DNA of 64,000 nt from Chitinophaga sp. HK235. Its GTDB lineage: Bacteria > Bacteroidota > Bacteroidia > Chitinophagales > Chitinophagaceae. Position 1 is the first letter of the stretch. Each line of letters begins with the position of its first letter. Shown here in pieces: positions 23,974 through 32,287 of this stretch. The notes under the pieces are model-generated. The model made no database searches. It was not told the origin of the DNA and was given only the letters and a program-made list of their open reading frames with translations. A program made the position numbers and the translations under genes. The DNA is taken from positions 1,612,001-1,676,000 of the forward strand of contig NZ_CP073766.1 of the NCBI RefSeq assembly GCF_018255755.1, written 5' to 3'.

Positions 23974-25791
23974 ATGAAAGAAATCACTGTATTATTCAAA
24001 TCACTCCTTCATTTAGGGACCAGTAAACGCTATGAGAAGGAAGATAATCACCGGATTGTTAAAATCAACATCATTACTGCTTTACTGATCGTATTGAGTT
24101 TAGGACTCGGTTCGGCTTACTGGATTCTCTCAGGATACTTCTCCATTTTTGTGGCGACTGTTATTGAGAGCATTGTATTTTTCGGGGTGCTTTATCTTAA
24201 TAAAAAGAAAAAGCATGTGGCCGCAGGGATCACACTTCAGATGATCATCAATCTGGCAATCATCTATTATGGGCTTACCCTGTCTGCAGCTGTGGACCCC
24301 ATCTGGCTTACACTTTTCCTGCTGATTTGCTGCCTCTCCTTTATCAAAGTAGGCGCGGCCCAGACGTATTGCCTGGTTATTTCAGCAGTATCCCTGTTAT
24401 TCCTGGAGCTGAACCGCTCCATGCATTTTGTGCCGCCGCTGGACTTTAGCCCCGGGATGCTCAACTTCATCTATTATTGTACGGCATTTACAGTGCTGAC
24501 ACTTACTTCCGTTTCACTGGTATCTCTTGTACATTATAATGCCAAACTGTTTCATACCATCAGCCAGCGTAACCTTCAGCTGACCGCCCTCAACCGCGAC
24601 CTGCATACCGCCAATACACGGTTGGAGCAACAGGTAAAGGAAAGAACGGCCAACCTGGAAAAAGCTGTCACCGCTAAAAATATATATGTACGTGAACTCA
24701 CCCATGAGCTGAGAACACCGCTGAATGCCATCTACAGTATCGCCCAGCTGAAACTGCTATCCGGCAAAGACAAAGGCCAGAGCGAGAAAAAAATTGACGA
24801 AGACCTGTTCATCGCCTGCCGTAACCTGCAAAGCCTGATCAACAACACCCAGGACAAATGTAAACTGGACTCCGGCAACTTCGATGACGTCAAAAAGGAA
24901 TCCATCCTGCTCTTCAGCTGGATCACCAATATCGTCAACATCTATCAGTATTTCGCCAATGAAAAAAGAGTGAAGATAGAACTGGAAGTACAGCCCAACT
25001 TCCCTTCCGCCATCCTGGAAGACAGTATCAAGCTGACAAAAATCGTGAACAACATCTTGGTGAATGCCATCAAGTTCACCCGTTCCAATACCAGCATTTT
25101 CCTCCGCATCTACCGCGATGATACCCACTGGTACATTGCCGTAAAAGACCAGGGCGCCGGCATTTCACCTGACAGGATCTCCACCCTGTTCAAGGAATTC
25201 ACCCGCACCACCATCAACTTCGCCGAGGGCAGCGGCCTGGGCCTCAATATTACCAATCACCTCGTAAAAATACTGGGTGGTACCATCCAGGTACGCAGCA
25301 TTATGGAAGAAGGAACAGAATTCGTAGTAACCTTACCGTTAGTGCCCTTTACCGGCGAAGTCAAATCCGCTAGCATTGAACTCCGGGAAAACAACCTGAT
25401 TTCCTTTGAAGGCAAAAAGATACTGGTGGTAGAAGATGACATCATGACCCAGCGTTACCTGTCTCTCCTGCTCAGCAAACGTGGTTTCTCCATCATGCAT
25501 GCCGACAACGGACACGAAGCCATTAACAAAGCATTTAACCAGCCCGATATCATCATCCTCGACATGAGCCTGCCCGGCAAATCAGGAAAGGATGTACTCA
25601 TAGAGCTGAAATCAACACCCACATTAAAAAATATACCTGTCATAGCCGCATCGGCGGATACCGATGAAACAAATATTCAGGAAATTCTACTGGAAGGAGC
25701 CTGCGATTACATGATCAAGCCTATCGACTTCAATATCCTGATTGATGTATTGGTGAAAAACCTTCTAACAGGAGCAATCGTTAAAAATTAG
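23974..25791 (+). CDS. Membrane-bound hybrid histidine kinase/response regulator
   Basis: This 605-residue hybrid kinase has about six membrane helices in residues 30-187, forming an integral membrane sensor without a periplasmic domain. A coiled coil (195-235) follows, then a HisKA domain with His244 in ELTHELRTPLNAIYS. The HATPase domain has an N box with NNILVNAIKFT, G1 DQGAGIS and G2 GSGLGLNI. The C-terminal receiver (about 480-600) starts ILVVEDDIMTQ and has its phosphoacceptor near residue 530 (IIILDMSLPG). Signal and output partner are unknown, and the receiver may pass phosphate to an Hpt protein elsewhere. It precedes the terpene synthase by 100 bp on the same strand. Confidence 0.9.
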   Translation: MKEITVLFKSLLHLGTSKRYEKEDNHRIVKINIITALLIVLSLGLGSAYWILSGYFSIFVATVIESIVFFGVLYLNKKKKHVAAGITLQMIINLAIIYYGLTLSAAVDPIWLTLFLLICCLSFIKVGAAQTYCLVISAVSLLFLELNRSMHFVPPLDFSPGMLNFIYYCTAFTVLTLTSVSLVSLVHYNAKLFHTISQRNLQLTALNRDLHTANTRLEQQVKERTANLEKAVTAKNIYVRELTHELRTPLNAIYSIAQLKLLSGKDKGQSEKKIDEDLFIACRNLQSLINNTQDKCKLDSGNFDDVKKESILLFSWITNIVNIYQYFANEKRVKIELEVQPNFPSAILEDSIKLTKIVNNILVNAIKFTRSNTSIFLRIYRDDTHWYIAVKDQGAGISPDRISTLFKEFTRTTINFAEGSGLGLNITNHLVKILGGTIQVRSIMEEGTEFVVTLPLVPFTGEVKSASIELRENNLISFEGKKILVVEDDIMTQRYLSLLLSKRGFSIMHADNGHEAINKAFNQPDIIILDMSLPGKSGKDVLIELKSTPTLKNIPVIAASADTDETNIQEILLEGACDYMIKPIDFNILIDVLVKNLLTGAIVKN

Positions 25792-25805
25792 TTTTAAGCA
25801 GATAT

Positions 25806-25832
25806 CAACCGTTACAACCGTTTCAACCATTT
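25806..25832. repeat. Three tandem 9-bp repeats upstream of the terpene synthase
   Basis: CAACCGTTA (25806-25814), CAACCGTTT (25815-25823) and CAACCATTT (25824-25832) are in direct tandem, between the kinase stop and the terpene synthase start. They could be a regulator-binding array, or a chance low-order repeat. Confidence 0.45.
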
Positions 25833-25878
25833 CCCTTTTAACTCGCGTATACCTGCGCGAATAGGTACCTTTTTGTTT

Positions 25879-25886
25879 ATCACCGA
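25879..25886 (+). promoter_or_regulatory. TATCACCG motif at the terpene synthase start
   Basis: The octamer TATCACCG (within GTTTATCACCGATT, 25875-25888) lies 6 bp before the ATG. The same octamer occurs three times, in gene orientation, upstream of the neighbouring P450 gene. A shared operator is inferred. Confidence 0.35.
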
Positions 25887-25892
25887 TTGTCT

Positions 25893-26873
25893 ATGTTTAT
25901 GAATCAAACCGAAACTGCCAAGATTGTCATTCCGAGGCTGTACTGCCCCTTTTCCACCAGTATCAGCCCTTACGTGGAGCTCGTTTCCACCCACACATTC
26001 GACTTCCTCCACAAATACCAGCTGCTGAACAGCACGGAGGAAGAACGTCATTTTGCCCGGTATAAAATGGCCTGGATGACCTGCCGTACTATGCCGGAAG
26101 CTGACTTCGAACTGCTCTGTTGTATAGACAACCTATACAGCTGGCTGTTTGTGCTGGACGAGCAACTGGACCATGTAGATCCTTCCACCGCTTATATCCG
26201 GGAAGAAAACTATCTCCAGCAACTCGTGGATGGCTTTTCTTATGTGCTCAAACACAAGGTGTCTGCCATCGACAACAAATTTTTTCACGCCCTCAGTGAT
26301 ATCTGTATCCGCCTGGACGCGATGAGCAGGCCCAGCTGGCAGTCGCAGTTCCAGATCAGTGTACAGGCCACCTTTGAGGCAGCCATCTGGGAAGCCAAAA
26401 ACAATAAAAACAGGGAAAGACATCCAACGGTGGCGCAGTACATGCATATGCGCCTGTTTTTCTCTGCAGCCAATATCGGTACCGATATCAACGAGCTGGC
26501 CACCGGCGTATGGTTACCCATGTATGTGCTGCAGCATCCCGACATCGTACACCTCACCTCCCTCGCCAGAAGAGTGGTATGCTGGGCCAATGACGTGTTC
26601 TCACTCCGCAAGGAACTGGAACACGGCGACGAGCACAATCTGGTGATGATGCTCAAATACCACCACAACACTACCCTCGAAGAGGCAGTGTTGATGGCGG
26701 CATCTGTTCATGATAAAGAAATAAGTGAATTTGTATCCTGCAGAGCGGCGTTACCGGATTTTGGGGAAGAACTGAATAAAAGGATACAAGTGTATGTGAA
26801 CGGACTGGAGACAATGATCGCCGGCTTCTTTCACTGGAGCATTACAGATACTCCCAGATATAACCCCTATTGA
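25893..26873 (+). CDS. Class I terpene synthase
   Basis: This 326-residue terpene cyclase has the bacterial class I layout. The NSE/DTE metal-binding triad is NDVFSLRKE (Asn233 onward), matching N-D-x-x-S-x-x-x-E exactly. The C-terminal Arg-Tyr pair is in DTPRYNPY. The aspartate-rich motif reads LDEQLD (Asp89-Glu90), so the usual second Asp is Glu. It converts a linear prenyl diphosphate, probably FPP, into a cyclic sesquiterpene or alcohol; product and chain length cannot be predicted. ATG at 25893 is chosen; a TTG at 25887 and ATG at 25899 are alternatives. It converges with a P450 gene with a 7-bp overlap, suggesting a two-enzyme terpenoid locus. Confidence 0.88.
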   Translation: MFMNQTETAKIVIPRLYCPFSTSISPYVELVSTHTFDFLHKYQLLNSTEEERHFARYKMAWMTCRTMPEADFELLCCIDNLYSWLFVLDEQLDHVDPSTAYIREENYLQQLVDGFSYVLKHKVSAIDNKFFHALSDICIRLDAMSRPSWQSQFQISVQATFEAAIWEAKNNKNRERHPTVAQYMHMRLFFSAANIGTDINELATGVWLPMYVLQHPDIVHLTSLARRVVCWANDVFSLRKELEHGDEHNLVMMLKYHHNTTLEEAVLMAASVHDKEISEFVSCRAALPDFGEELNKRIQVYVNGLETMIAGFFHWSITDTPRYNPY

Positions 26874-28051
26874 TATACGTTCACTGTCGAGAACGTGACC
26901 GGTAATTTTGTAAAGCCCGTAATAATCGTACTGGGCGTCATTTCAATCTTCACTCCCTCTTTTATCCGGAGATCCCTGATCCGGGAGAACACCACTTTTA
27001 ATGCTATTTCTGTTTCCATTTTAGCCAGTGGCACCCCAAAGCAGTAATGGATACCATGCCCGAAACTGAGGCTTTCTGCATGGTTGGGGCGTCTGAAATC
27101 AAATTTGTCCGGTTCAGGGAATACTTCAGGATCATGGTTGGCAGCTATCAGCCAGATGTTGAGATAATCTCCTTTTTTGATCTGCTGCCCGTGCAACTCC
27201 AGATCATGTTTGGCCACCCTTGTCATGGATTTGGCAGAAGGAAGCACCCGCAATACTTCATTGATAATATTGTCAAAATCTTCAGGATGATCCAGGTAGT
27301 GGTCCAACACTTCCGGATGATGACAGAAAGTATAGGCAATGTTACCCAGCAGTGAAGAAGTGGTTTCAAAGCCAGCCAGGAACATACCTACTACTGTGCC
27401 CAGCAAATCTTCATTGTTAAGTCTTTCACCATTCACTTCCGATGCCAGCAGATGAGAGATCAGATCATCCTTCGGTTCCACCCTTCTCATTTCAACCATT
27501 TTGTCGAGATAGTCTGCAATCTGTTGTTGCGCTGCAAACGATGCCTGCATCTCTTCCATTGTTTTTACATTGGTGACGATAGTGGTGACCCAGCTATGCA
27601 CCAGCTGATGATCTTCCGCCGGAATGCCCAGCAATTGGGCAATCACGCGGTTGGGCAATGCAATGGCAAAATCGTGGATAAAATCCATCTCCCCTCTTTC
27701 GAGCAGCGGGTCGATAATGTCTTCGCACTGTTGCCGGATCCAGTCTGCATGTTTGGAGATAACCGATGGTACAAACACTTTAGCTACCAGGGACCGAAGT
27801 TTTTTGTGATCGGGCGGATCGCTCTGGTTGAGGTTTCTGCCCATGATGTTTTTTCCGAGGTTAGGAATAAATAAATTGGAAAAGGAATTATAATCACCCA
27901 ACACTTGTTTCGCTTCCTTATGCGAAAAAATCTGCCACGCGCCTTGCACGCCGTAGTAAAAAACAAAGTCCGGATCATATACAACCGGATTTTCAGCTCT
28001 CATTTTTGCAAACCAGGGAATTGAATTAGGAGAAACCATATGTGATAGCAT
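26867..28051 (-). CDS. Cytochrome P450
   Basis: This 394-residue soluble bacterial P450 has all the hallmarks: I-helix AGFETT (226-231) with the oxygen-activating acid/Thr pair, K-helix E-x-x-R (Glu265-Arg268 in NEVLRVLPS), and the haem loop FGHGIHYCFG with Cys337 as axial ligand. It would hydroxylate a small molecule with electrons from a ferredoxin or reductase encoded elsewhere. It is convergent with the terpene synthase and their ends overlap by 7 bp, so the terpene product is the likely substrate; that is inferred from position. A hairpin and three TATCACCG motifs lie upstream. Confidence 0.93.
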   Translation of the reverse strand: MLSHMVSPNSIPWFAKMRAENPVVYDPDFVFYYGVQGAWQIFSHKEAKQVLGDYNSFSNLFIPNLGKNIMGRNLNQSDPPDHKKLRSLVAKVFVPSVISKHADWIRQQCEDIIDPLLERGEMDFIHDFAIALPNRVIAQLLGIPAEDHQLVHSWVTTIVTNVKTMEEMQASFAAQQQIADYLDKMVEMRRVEPKDDLISHLLASEVNGERLNNEDLLGTVVGMFLAGFETTSSLLGNIAYTFCHHPEVLDHYLDHPEDFDNIINEVLRVLPSAKSMTRVAKHDLELHGQQIKKGDYLNIWLIAANHDPEVFPEPDKFDFRRPNHAESLSFGHGIHYCFGVPLAKMETEIALKVVFSRIRDLRIKEGVKIEMTPSTIITGFTKLPVTFSTVNVYQ

Positions 28052-28056
28052 TTTAT

Positions 28057-28080
28057 GCGGGCATCACATGAAATGCCCGC
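28057..28080 (-). promoter_or_regulatory. Hairpin in the P450 leader
   Basis: GCGGGCAT (28057-28064) pairs with ATGCCCGC (28073-28080). It ends 5 bp before the P450 start codon on the minus strand, so in the mRNA it would sit over the ribosome landing site and could limit translation. Confidence 0.4.
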
Positions 28081-28089
28081 TGGTACAAG

Positions 28090-28126
28090 AAAAACGGTGA
28101 TAAAACAAGTTAAAAACGGTGATAAA
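28090..28126 (-). promoter_or_regulatory. Direct repeats upstream of the P450 gene
   Basis: AAAAACGGTGATAAA occurs at 28090-28104 and 28112-28126, 22 bp apart, about two helical turns. A third partial copy, CGGTGATA, lies at 28207-28214. On the P450 strand each contains TATCACCG. The spacing suggests a dimeric regulator binding one DNA face. Confidence 0.45.
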
Positions 28127-28275
28127 CAGATATCTCATTAAAGAAACAAAAAGCAGGAAAACTTACACCATGTGTTGAATTAACTATGTGTTAACTGACC
28201 GTTAAGCGGTGATATTTTACGAATAAACCTGATGATGTCAATCTGATAGAATCCTTATCAATTGCGGGAAAGCGC

Positions 28276-28305
28276 TTGTTTCAATTAATAAAAATATTAC
28301 CTTTC
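28276..28305 (+). promoter_or_regulatory. Candidate promoter of the TPR gene
   Basis: TTG (28276-28278) and TACCTTTC (28298-28305), which matches the Bacteroidota -7 consensus TAnnTTTG at all but one position, are 19 bp apart. They lie 36 bp before the ATG at 28341. Confidence 0.35.
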
Positions 28306-28340
28306 AACTTTGTTAACAACATCATTATCCCCTGTCATTT

Positions 28341-29321
28341 ATGGTAACCAAAAAGAATGCAAAAACCGCCGTTTTACCAGACGAACTAGCAAATATCCTG
28401 CATGATCTGCTACGGGATGCAGAAGGGTTAAGGGAATCTGACGTGCAGCTGGCAGCCAATACTACAGCAGCTGCCTGGGCACTGGTACCGGAGCCCAAAT
28501 TTGATAACAAATATACGTATCTGGTGTTGAGCAATCATATCCCTTACCTGTTATCAGCCGGTCGTTTACATGAAGCACATAATCTGGCCGGTCAGTGGGC
28601 GGCAGATGTAGAAGGCAGTGGAGAGCCAATCAGGGAAACCAAACCTTATATTTTGCTGGGTGCCTCCCTGTTGTATCTTCAAAAAACGGCACAGGCTAAA
28701 ACCATCTTCCGCATGGCGAGGCGTTATGGGGTGCGGATGCACGAATTTCAGGGGATGCCGCGTTTTTACCGGGCCATTGCCGATGGCAAACTAAATGACG
28801 AAGTTGTCATCCAGCAGTATTTTCAGCAGGAAGTAATACAGGCCGAACGGACCCGGCATGCCACCACATCTGCTGAGATAACGACCGATATTACCCGTCA
28901 GATCGAAGCATTAAACACCAAAGGCCACGAAGCCTATGATGAACGCAACTATGCAAAGGCCGCCAGGATATGGATACAGGCACTGGACCTCATTCCCTCT
29001 CCACAAGAGTATTTCAGCGACAGCGGCTGGCTCAACACCGCTATCGGTGATGCCTGCTTTATGCTGAAAAAATACCAGGAAGCCCTGCAATACCTGCTGG
29101 CAGCCAAATCCAATATTGTAGAAAACGGATCGCTCAACGCCTTTACCATGCTAAGGCTGGGCCAGATCATGCTCGAAACCGGTGAAGAACATGAAGCCCG
29201 GGAATACCTGATGCGGGCACATTTGCTGGGGGGAACAAAAATATTTGAAAAAGAAGATGCCAGATATCTTGAACTGGTAAAACACCAACTGGAACTGAAG
29301 AGCCAGTCCACAAGCCACTGA
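28341..29321 (+). CDS. TPR-repeat protein
   Basis: This 326-residue cytoplasmic protein is built largely of helical hairpins. TPR-like units are visible at about residues 190-225 (EALNTKGHEAYDERNYAKAARIWIQALDLIP), 235-265 (TAIGDACFMLKKYQEALQYLLAAK) and 270-305 (MLRLGQIMLETGEEHEAREYLMRAHLLGG). The N-terminal 180 residues look like further degenerate repeats. Such proteins are scaffolds, and the partner is unknown. It has no signal peptide. It is 65 bp upstream of a lipoprotein gene on the same strand. Confidence 0.75.
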   Translation: MVTKKNAKTAVLPDELANILHDLLRDAEGLRESDVQLAANTTAAAWALVPEPKFDNKYTYLVLSNHIPYLLSAGRLHEAHNLAGQWAADVEGSGEPIRETKPYILLGASLLYLQKTAQAKTIFRMARRYGVRMHEFQGMPRFYRAIADGKLNDEVVIQQYFQQEVIQAERTRHATTSAEITTDITRQIEALNTKGHEAYDERNYAKAARIWIQALDLIPSPQEYFSDSGWLNTAIGDACFMLKKYQEALQYLLAAKSNIVENGSLNAFTMLRLGQIMLETGEEHEAREYLMRAHLLGGTKIFEKEDARYLELVKHQLELKSQSTSH

Positions 29322-29386
29322 TGAACAATTAGCCGGAATTGGTTGTTCCCTACAGGACCATCTATTCCTGATCTAAAATCATTTCC

Positions 29387-29848
29387 ATGAAAAAACTGTT
29401 TTATCTGCTCTTCACTGGACTGACAATAGCTTCAGCCTGTCAGAATACACAACAAAAAGATGAAAAAGCTGCAAGGGAAAAAGCAAATGAAGCAGTCAAC
29501 GCTGCTGACGCATCCGCTGCCCAACAGGCTGCCAGCGATTCAAACGCTGTCAACGCAGTAGTTGCTGCCATCCAGTCCAATATCGACCATGCGATGTCGA
29601 AAATAGCCATGCCGGATTTCCAGAAAGCCAACGCCCGAAGCCTGGCCGAAGATTTCCATAAGTATCTTTCCAAACTGGTCAATACCAACAGCGGAAAAAA
29701 AGCTAATGAATATATGGACAAGCTCAATGACCTCAAAAAAGAATACGATAAAAAAGTAACAGATGAAAAACTGGATCCCGCTGATAAGAAAAAGCTGGAG
29801 AAATATATAAGCGACATGCTGAGCGCCGTGGAAAACGCCAATCCGTAA
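29387..29848 (+). CDS. Small helical lipoprotein
   Basis: This 153-residue protein has a lipoprotein signal (MKKLFYLLFTGLTIASAC, lipidated Cys18). The mature protein is Ala-, Lys- and Asp-rich and wholly helical, probably coiled coil (DEKAAREKANEAVNAAD, then LDPADKKKLEKYISDML). It has no recognised domain. It is probably anchored in the periplasm or outer membrane. A perfect terminator follows 20 bp after the stop. Function unknown. Confidence 0.65.
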   Translation: MKKLFYLLFTGLTIASACQNTQQKDEKAAREKANEAVNAADASAAQQAASDSNAVNAVVAAIQSNIDHAMSKIAMPDFQKANARSLAEDFHKYLSKLVNTNSGKKANEYMDKLNDLKKEYDKKVTDEKLDPADKKKLEKYISDMLSAVENANP

Positions 29849-29868
29849 TCCGCAACGCCATATACCAT

Positions 29869-29906
29869 AACGATGGCCTGTGCAGCAGTTTGCACAGGCC
29901 ATCGTT
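29869..29906 (+). terminator. Terminator of the lipoprotein gene
   Basis: A 15-bp perfect stem: AACGATGGCCTGTGC (29869-29883) pairs with 29892-29906, followed by GTTT. It separates the lipoprotein gene from the convergent thioredoxin-like gene. Confidence 0.8.
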
Positions 29907-29964
29907 GTTTACTGGCAAGCAAATAATTACTACGTATATACCTCACCGTTACACCCTGTTAACA

Positions 29965-30555
29965 TTACGCTGGCAGAAAATCTGCTTTCTCCGCCCATAC
30001 CGATCCGGGATAACTGCTTCTCAGTTCCTGCCAATAAGGTACCAGTGCATCGAAATCCTTGCGAGCTGCAAAAAACGCCGCCACACCAGACCAATACAAA
30101 GCCTCCTGATGCAGGGAAGGATATTCACTGCTATAAGGCAATTCCTGCAACAAAGGAATAGCTGCTGCCGGCTGTCCGATGCGTACCTGCAGCATCGCTT
30201 TGCCCAGTGTCAGTTCGGCGATGAACTGATGCGGAGACAGATAACCGGCCACCTGTCGGATCACACGGCCATCCGGCGTGTACATAAACAACGCCGGGGT
30301 CCATATCAGGGCATGCACCAGATACTTGTCTGAAAATGCCTTGGTGAGATTACCGGTATTGTATTTTACCAGCACATAGTTTTGTTCCAGGTATTCCTGT
30401 ACCGACTCATCTTCGTAGGTAAGTTCCTCCATCCGCTGGCAGCCTTTACAGCCTACAGACCAGAAGTCGATCAATACAGCCTTTTTAGTGGCCCTGGCCA
30501 GTTTAAACGCCTCATCCACGTTGTGTTCTGTGAAGTGTTTTACGGTTGTTTGCAT
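29965..30555 (-). CDS. Thioredoxin-family protein with C-terminal helical domain
   Basis: This 196-residue protein starts at ATG 30555 (MQTTVKHFTE), 19 bp downstream of a good -7 box; the longer frame to 30744 would run into the LysR gene. The thioredoxin fold carries the active site GCKGCQ (Cys36, Cys39) and the cis-Pro in IWTPALF. Residues 120-196 form a TPR-like helical extension. There is no signal peptide, so it is probably cytoplasmic. It is divergently transcribed from a LysR regulator, which likely controls it, possibly in response to redox or sulfur status; that link is inferred. Confidence 0.82.
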   Translation of the reverse strand: MQTTVKHFTEHNVDEAFKLARATKKAVLIDFWSVGCKGCQRMEELTYEDESVQEYLEQNYVLVKYNTGNLTKAFSDKYLVHALIWTPALFMYTPDGRVIRQVAGYLSPHQFIAELTLGKAMLQVRIGQPAAAIPLLQELPYSSEYPSLHQEALYWSGVAAFFAARKDFDALVPYWQELRSSYPGSVWAEKADFLPA

Positions 30556-30573
30556 AAAATGAATTTTATGATT

Positions 30574-30581
30574 CAAAGGTA
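30574..30581 (-). promoter_or_regulatory. -7 element of the thioredoxin-like gene
   Basis: The minus strand reads TACCTTTG, a perfect match to the Bacteroidota -7 consensus TAnnTTTG, 19 bp before the ATG at 30555. A TTTTT stretch around 30601-30605 is the only candidate for a -33 element. The intergenic region is shared with the divergent LysR gene. Confidence 0.5.
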
Positions 30582-30639
30582 GCAGCACTACATCCATTAT
30601 AAAAATGAATAGTTTTCTTATTTTTGATGAAAATCTCTC

Positions 30640-31527
30640 ATGATCACAACCAATGATCTTCAGCTGGTAGCACATATTGTGGAACAAGGTTCCCTTACCC
30701 GTGCTGCTGATAAAATGTTTCTGACACAGAGTGCACTGAGTCATCAGTTGAAAGACCTGGAAAAGCGGACAGGCATGCAGTTGTTTGAGCGGGTCAACAA
30801 AAAACTGTTGCTGACACCTGCCGGCAGAAGGATCATGGAGAGTGCCACCAGTATATTACCACAACTGACCCGGCTGCAGGAAGACATACAGGCCTGCCGC
30901 AAAGGCCGGGTACACAGCCTGCGCATCAGTACGGAGTGTTATACCAGTTATCACTGGTTGCCGCGTATTATCAGTCAGCTGAGGGCCCTGCATGCAGAAG
31001 TGGAGATATCGATAGTAGTGGCGGCCACACAGAAGCCACTGACCTATCTGATGAACGGGGAGCTGGACCTGGCCATCATCAGTAACCCGGCCTCCCATCC
31101 GGCCATTCAGACCCAGTCTTTATTTTCCGACAATCTGGTGGCGGTACTGCCCGGCCGGCATCCGTTGGCTGGCCGCAAATCATTATCTGCCGAAGATTTT
31201 GCCACCGAAAACCTGCTGGCCTATGATGTGGCCGAAGAATCCGGTGCCTACAGTGTGCTGCAGCAGTTCTTCCGGGAATCACCTCCTGCCAGCATCACCC
31301 GGCTGCAGCTGACAGAAGCCATCGTGGAAATGATCCACGCCGGCATGGGCATTAGTATCTTCGCCAACTGGGCCATCGCCCCCTATCTGAAAAACAGGGA
31401 CCTCGTGACCCTGCCACTGAAGTCACCACTGCGCAAACGCACCTGGAAAGCCGCCTACCTGGACAAACAAAATCCGCTGATCCGGCAATTTATCAGTCAC
31501 ATCCGGCAACATTTCAAACCGGAATAA
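30640..31527 (+). CDS. LysR-family transcriptional regulator
   Basis: This 295-residue LysR regulator has an N-terminal winged helix-turn-helix (VEQGSLTRAADKMFLTQSALSHQLKDLE, residues 14-41). A substrate-binding domain follows from about residue 90. It is divergent from the thioredoxin-like gene with an 84-bp shared control region, the classical arrangement for regulation of the neighbour. The effector cannot be told from sequence. The N-terminus resembles MetR-type regulators only in general pattern. Confidence 0.92.
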   Translation: MITTNDLQLVAHIVEQGSLTRAADKMFLTQSALSHQLKDLEKRTGMQLFERVNKKLLLTPAGRRIMESATSILPQLTRLQEDIQACRKGRVHSLRISTECYTSYHWLPRIISQLRALHAEVEISIVVAATQKPLTYLMNGELDLAIISNPASHPAIQTQSLFSDNLVAVLPGRHPLAGRKSLSAEDFATENLLAYDVAEESGAYSVLQQFFRESPPASITRLQLTEAIVEMIHAGMGISIFANWAIAPYLKNRDLVTLPLKSPLRKRTWKAAYLDKQNPLIRQFISHIRQHFKPE

Positions 31528-31553
31528 ATAACTTACTTTAGTTGCAAAAAAAG

Positions 31554-32024
31554 ATGCGTTACCTATACGTTACCCTGTTATGCCTGCTGGCAACCGCCTC
31601 CCTCAAAGCCCAGTCCGACACAGCCGCCGTAAAACATGCTGTAGATAAATTATTTACCGCTATGCACAACAGCGACAGCGCCACATTAAAGGAATGTTTC
31701 TCCCCTAATGCAGTATTCCAGACCATCAGTAGCGAAAATGGAAAAACGGAAGTCAAAAACGTGTCCGTGGCCCGTTTTGCGGAGGTGATCGGTAAAACGC
31801 CCAAAGGAGATGCCGATGAACGGATCACTTACGGAGCCATACATATCGATGCAGCCCTGGCATCCGTCTGGACACCCTATCGTTATTATTATCAAGGCCA
31901 GTTCCATCACTGTGGGGTCAATGTATTTCAGCTCGTAAAACTCAACGGGAAATGGAAAATCCAGTATGTCATTGACACCCGCCGCAAAGATGCCTGCGTA
32001 GAAGAGGAAAAGGCAGGACAATAG
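31554..32024 (+). CDS. Secreted NTF2/SnoaL-like protein
   Basis: This 156-residue protein has a signal peptide (MRYLYVTLLCLLATASLKAQ, cleavage near 20) followed by an NTF2-like cone fold. Typical segments are AVKHAVDKLFTAMHNSDSATL, ECFSPNAVF, and the last strands GVNVFQLVKLNGKWKIQYVIDT. Secreted Bacteroidota members are of unknown function and bind small ligands in the cone. The ATG at 31554 is chosen over an upstream TTG at 31542. It may be co-transcribed with the LysR gene 26 bp upstream. Confidence 0.82.
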   Translation: MRYLYVTLLCLLATASLKAQSDTAAVKHAVDKLFTAMHNSDSATLKECFSPNAVFQTISSENGKTEVKNVSVARFAEVIGKTPKGDADERITYGAIHIDAALASVWTPYRYYYQGQFHHCGVNVFQLVKLNGKWKIQYVIDTRRKDACVEEEKAGQ

Positions 32025-32052
32025 CCTGTACTCATTTATAAAACACTTTTAG

Positions 32053-32090
32053 AACGAGGCTGTATCAAAGTATGATGCAGCCTCGTTTTA
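32053..32090 (+). terminator. Terminator after the NTF2-like gene
   Basis: AACGAGGCTG (32053-32062) pairs with CAGCCTCGTT (32078-32087), followed by TTA. It lies 28 bp beyond the stop codon. Confidence 0.75.
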
Positions 32091-32234
32091 TTGAGATATA
32101 TCATCGTTTAAGTAATTCTCAGGGGGCTTATTTACTTTTGATACATCCCCCCGTCTGTTTTTTATCTTCCCCACACCGTTTATCCGGTCCTGCCACCGGT
32201 AATAAAGATTTATGTTAGTAGTTACTATTACCTA

Positions 32235-32265
32235 TTTGTATACGAAACTATTCGTACTACTTTTA
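32235..32265 (+). promoter_or_regulatory. Promoter of the TonB/MarR operon
   Basis: TTTG (32235-32238) and TACTTTTA (32258-32265) match the Bacteroidota -33 and -7 elements with a 19-bp spacer. They lie 22 bp before the start codon of the outer-membrane protein gene. The spacer contains a palindrome, listed separately. Confidence 0.5.
32241..32256. promoter_or_regulatory. Candidate MarR operator
   Basis: TACGAA-N4-TTCGTA is a perfect inverted repeat located exactly between the predicted -33 and -7 boxes. Binding there would block RNA polymerase. The MarR gene at the end of the same operon is the natural candidate regulator. Confidence 0.45.
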
Positions 32266-32287
32266 CCCAAAATTCAATATTCCCCAA

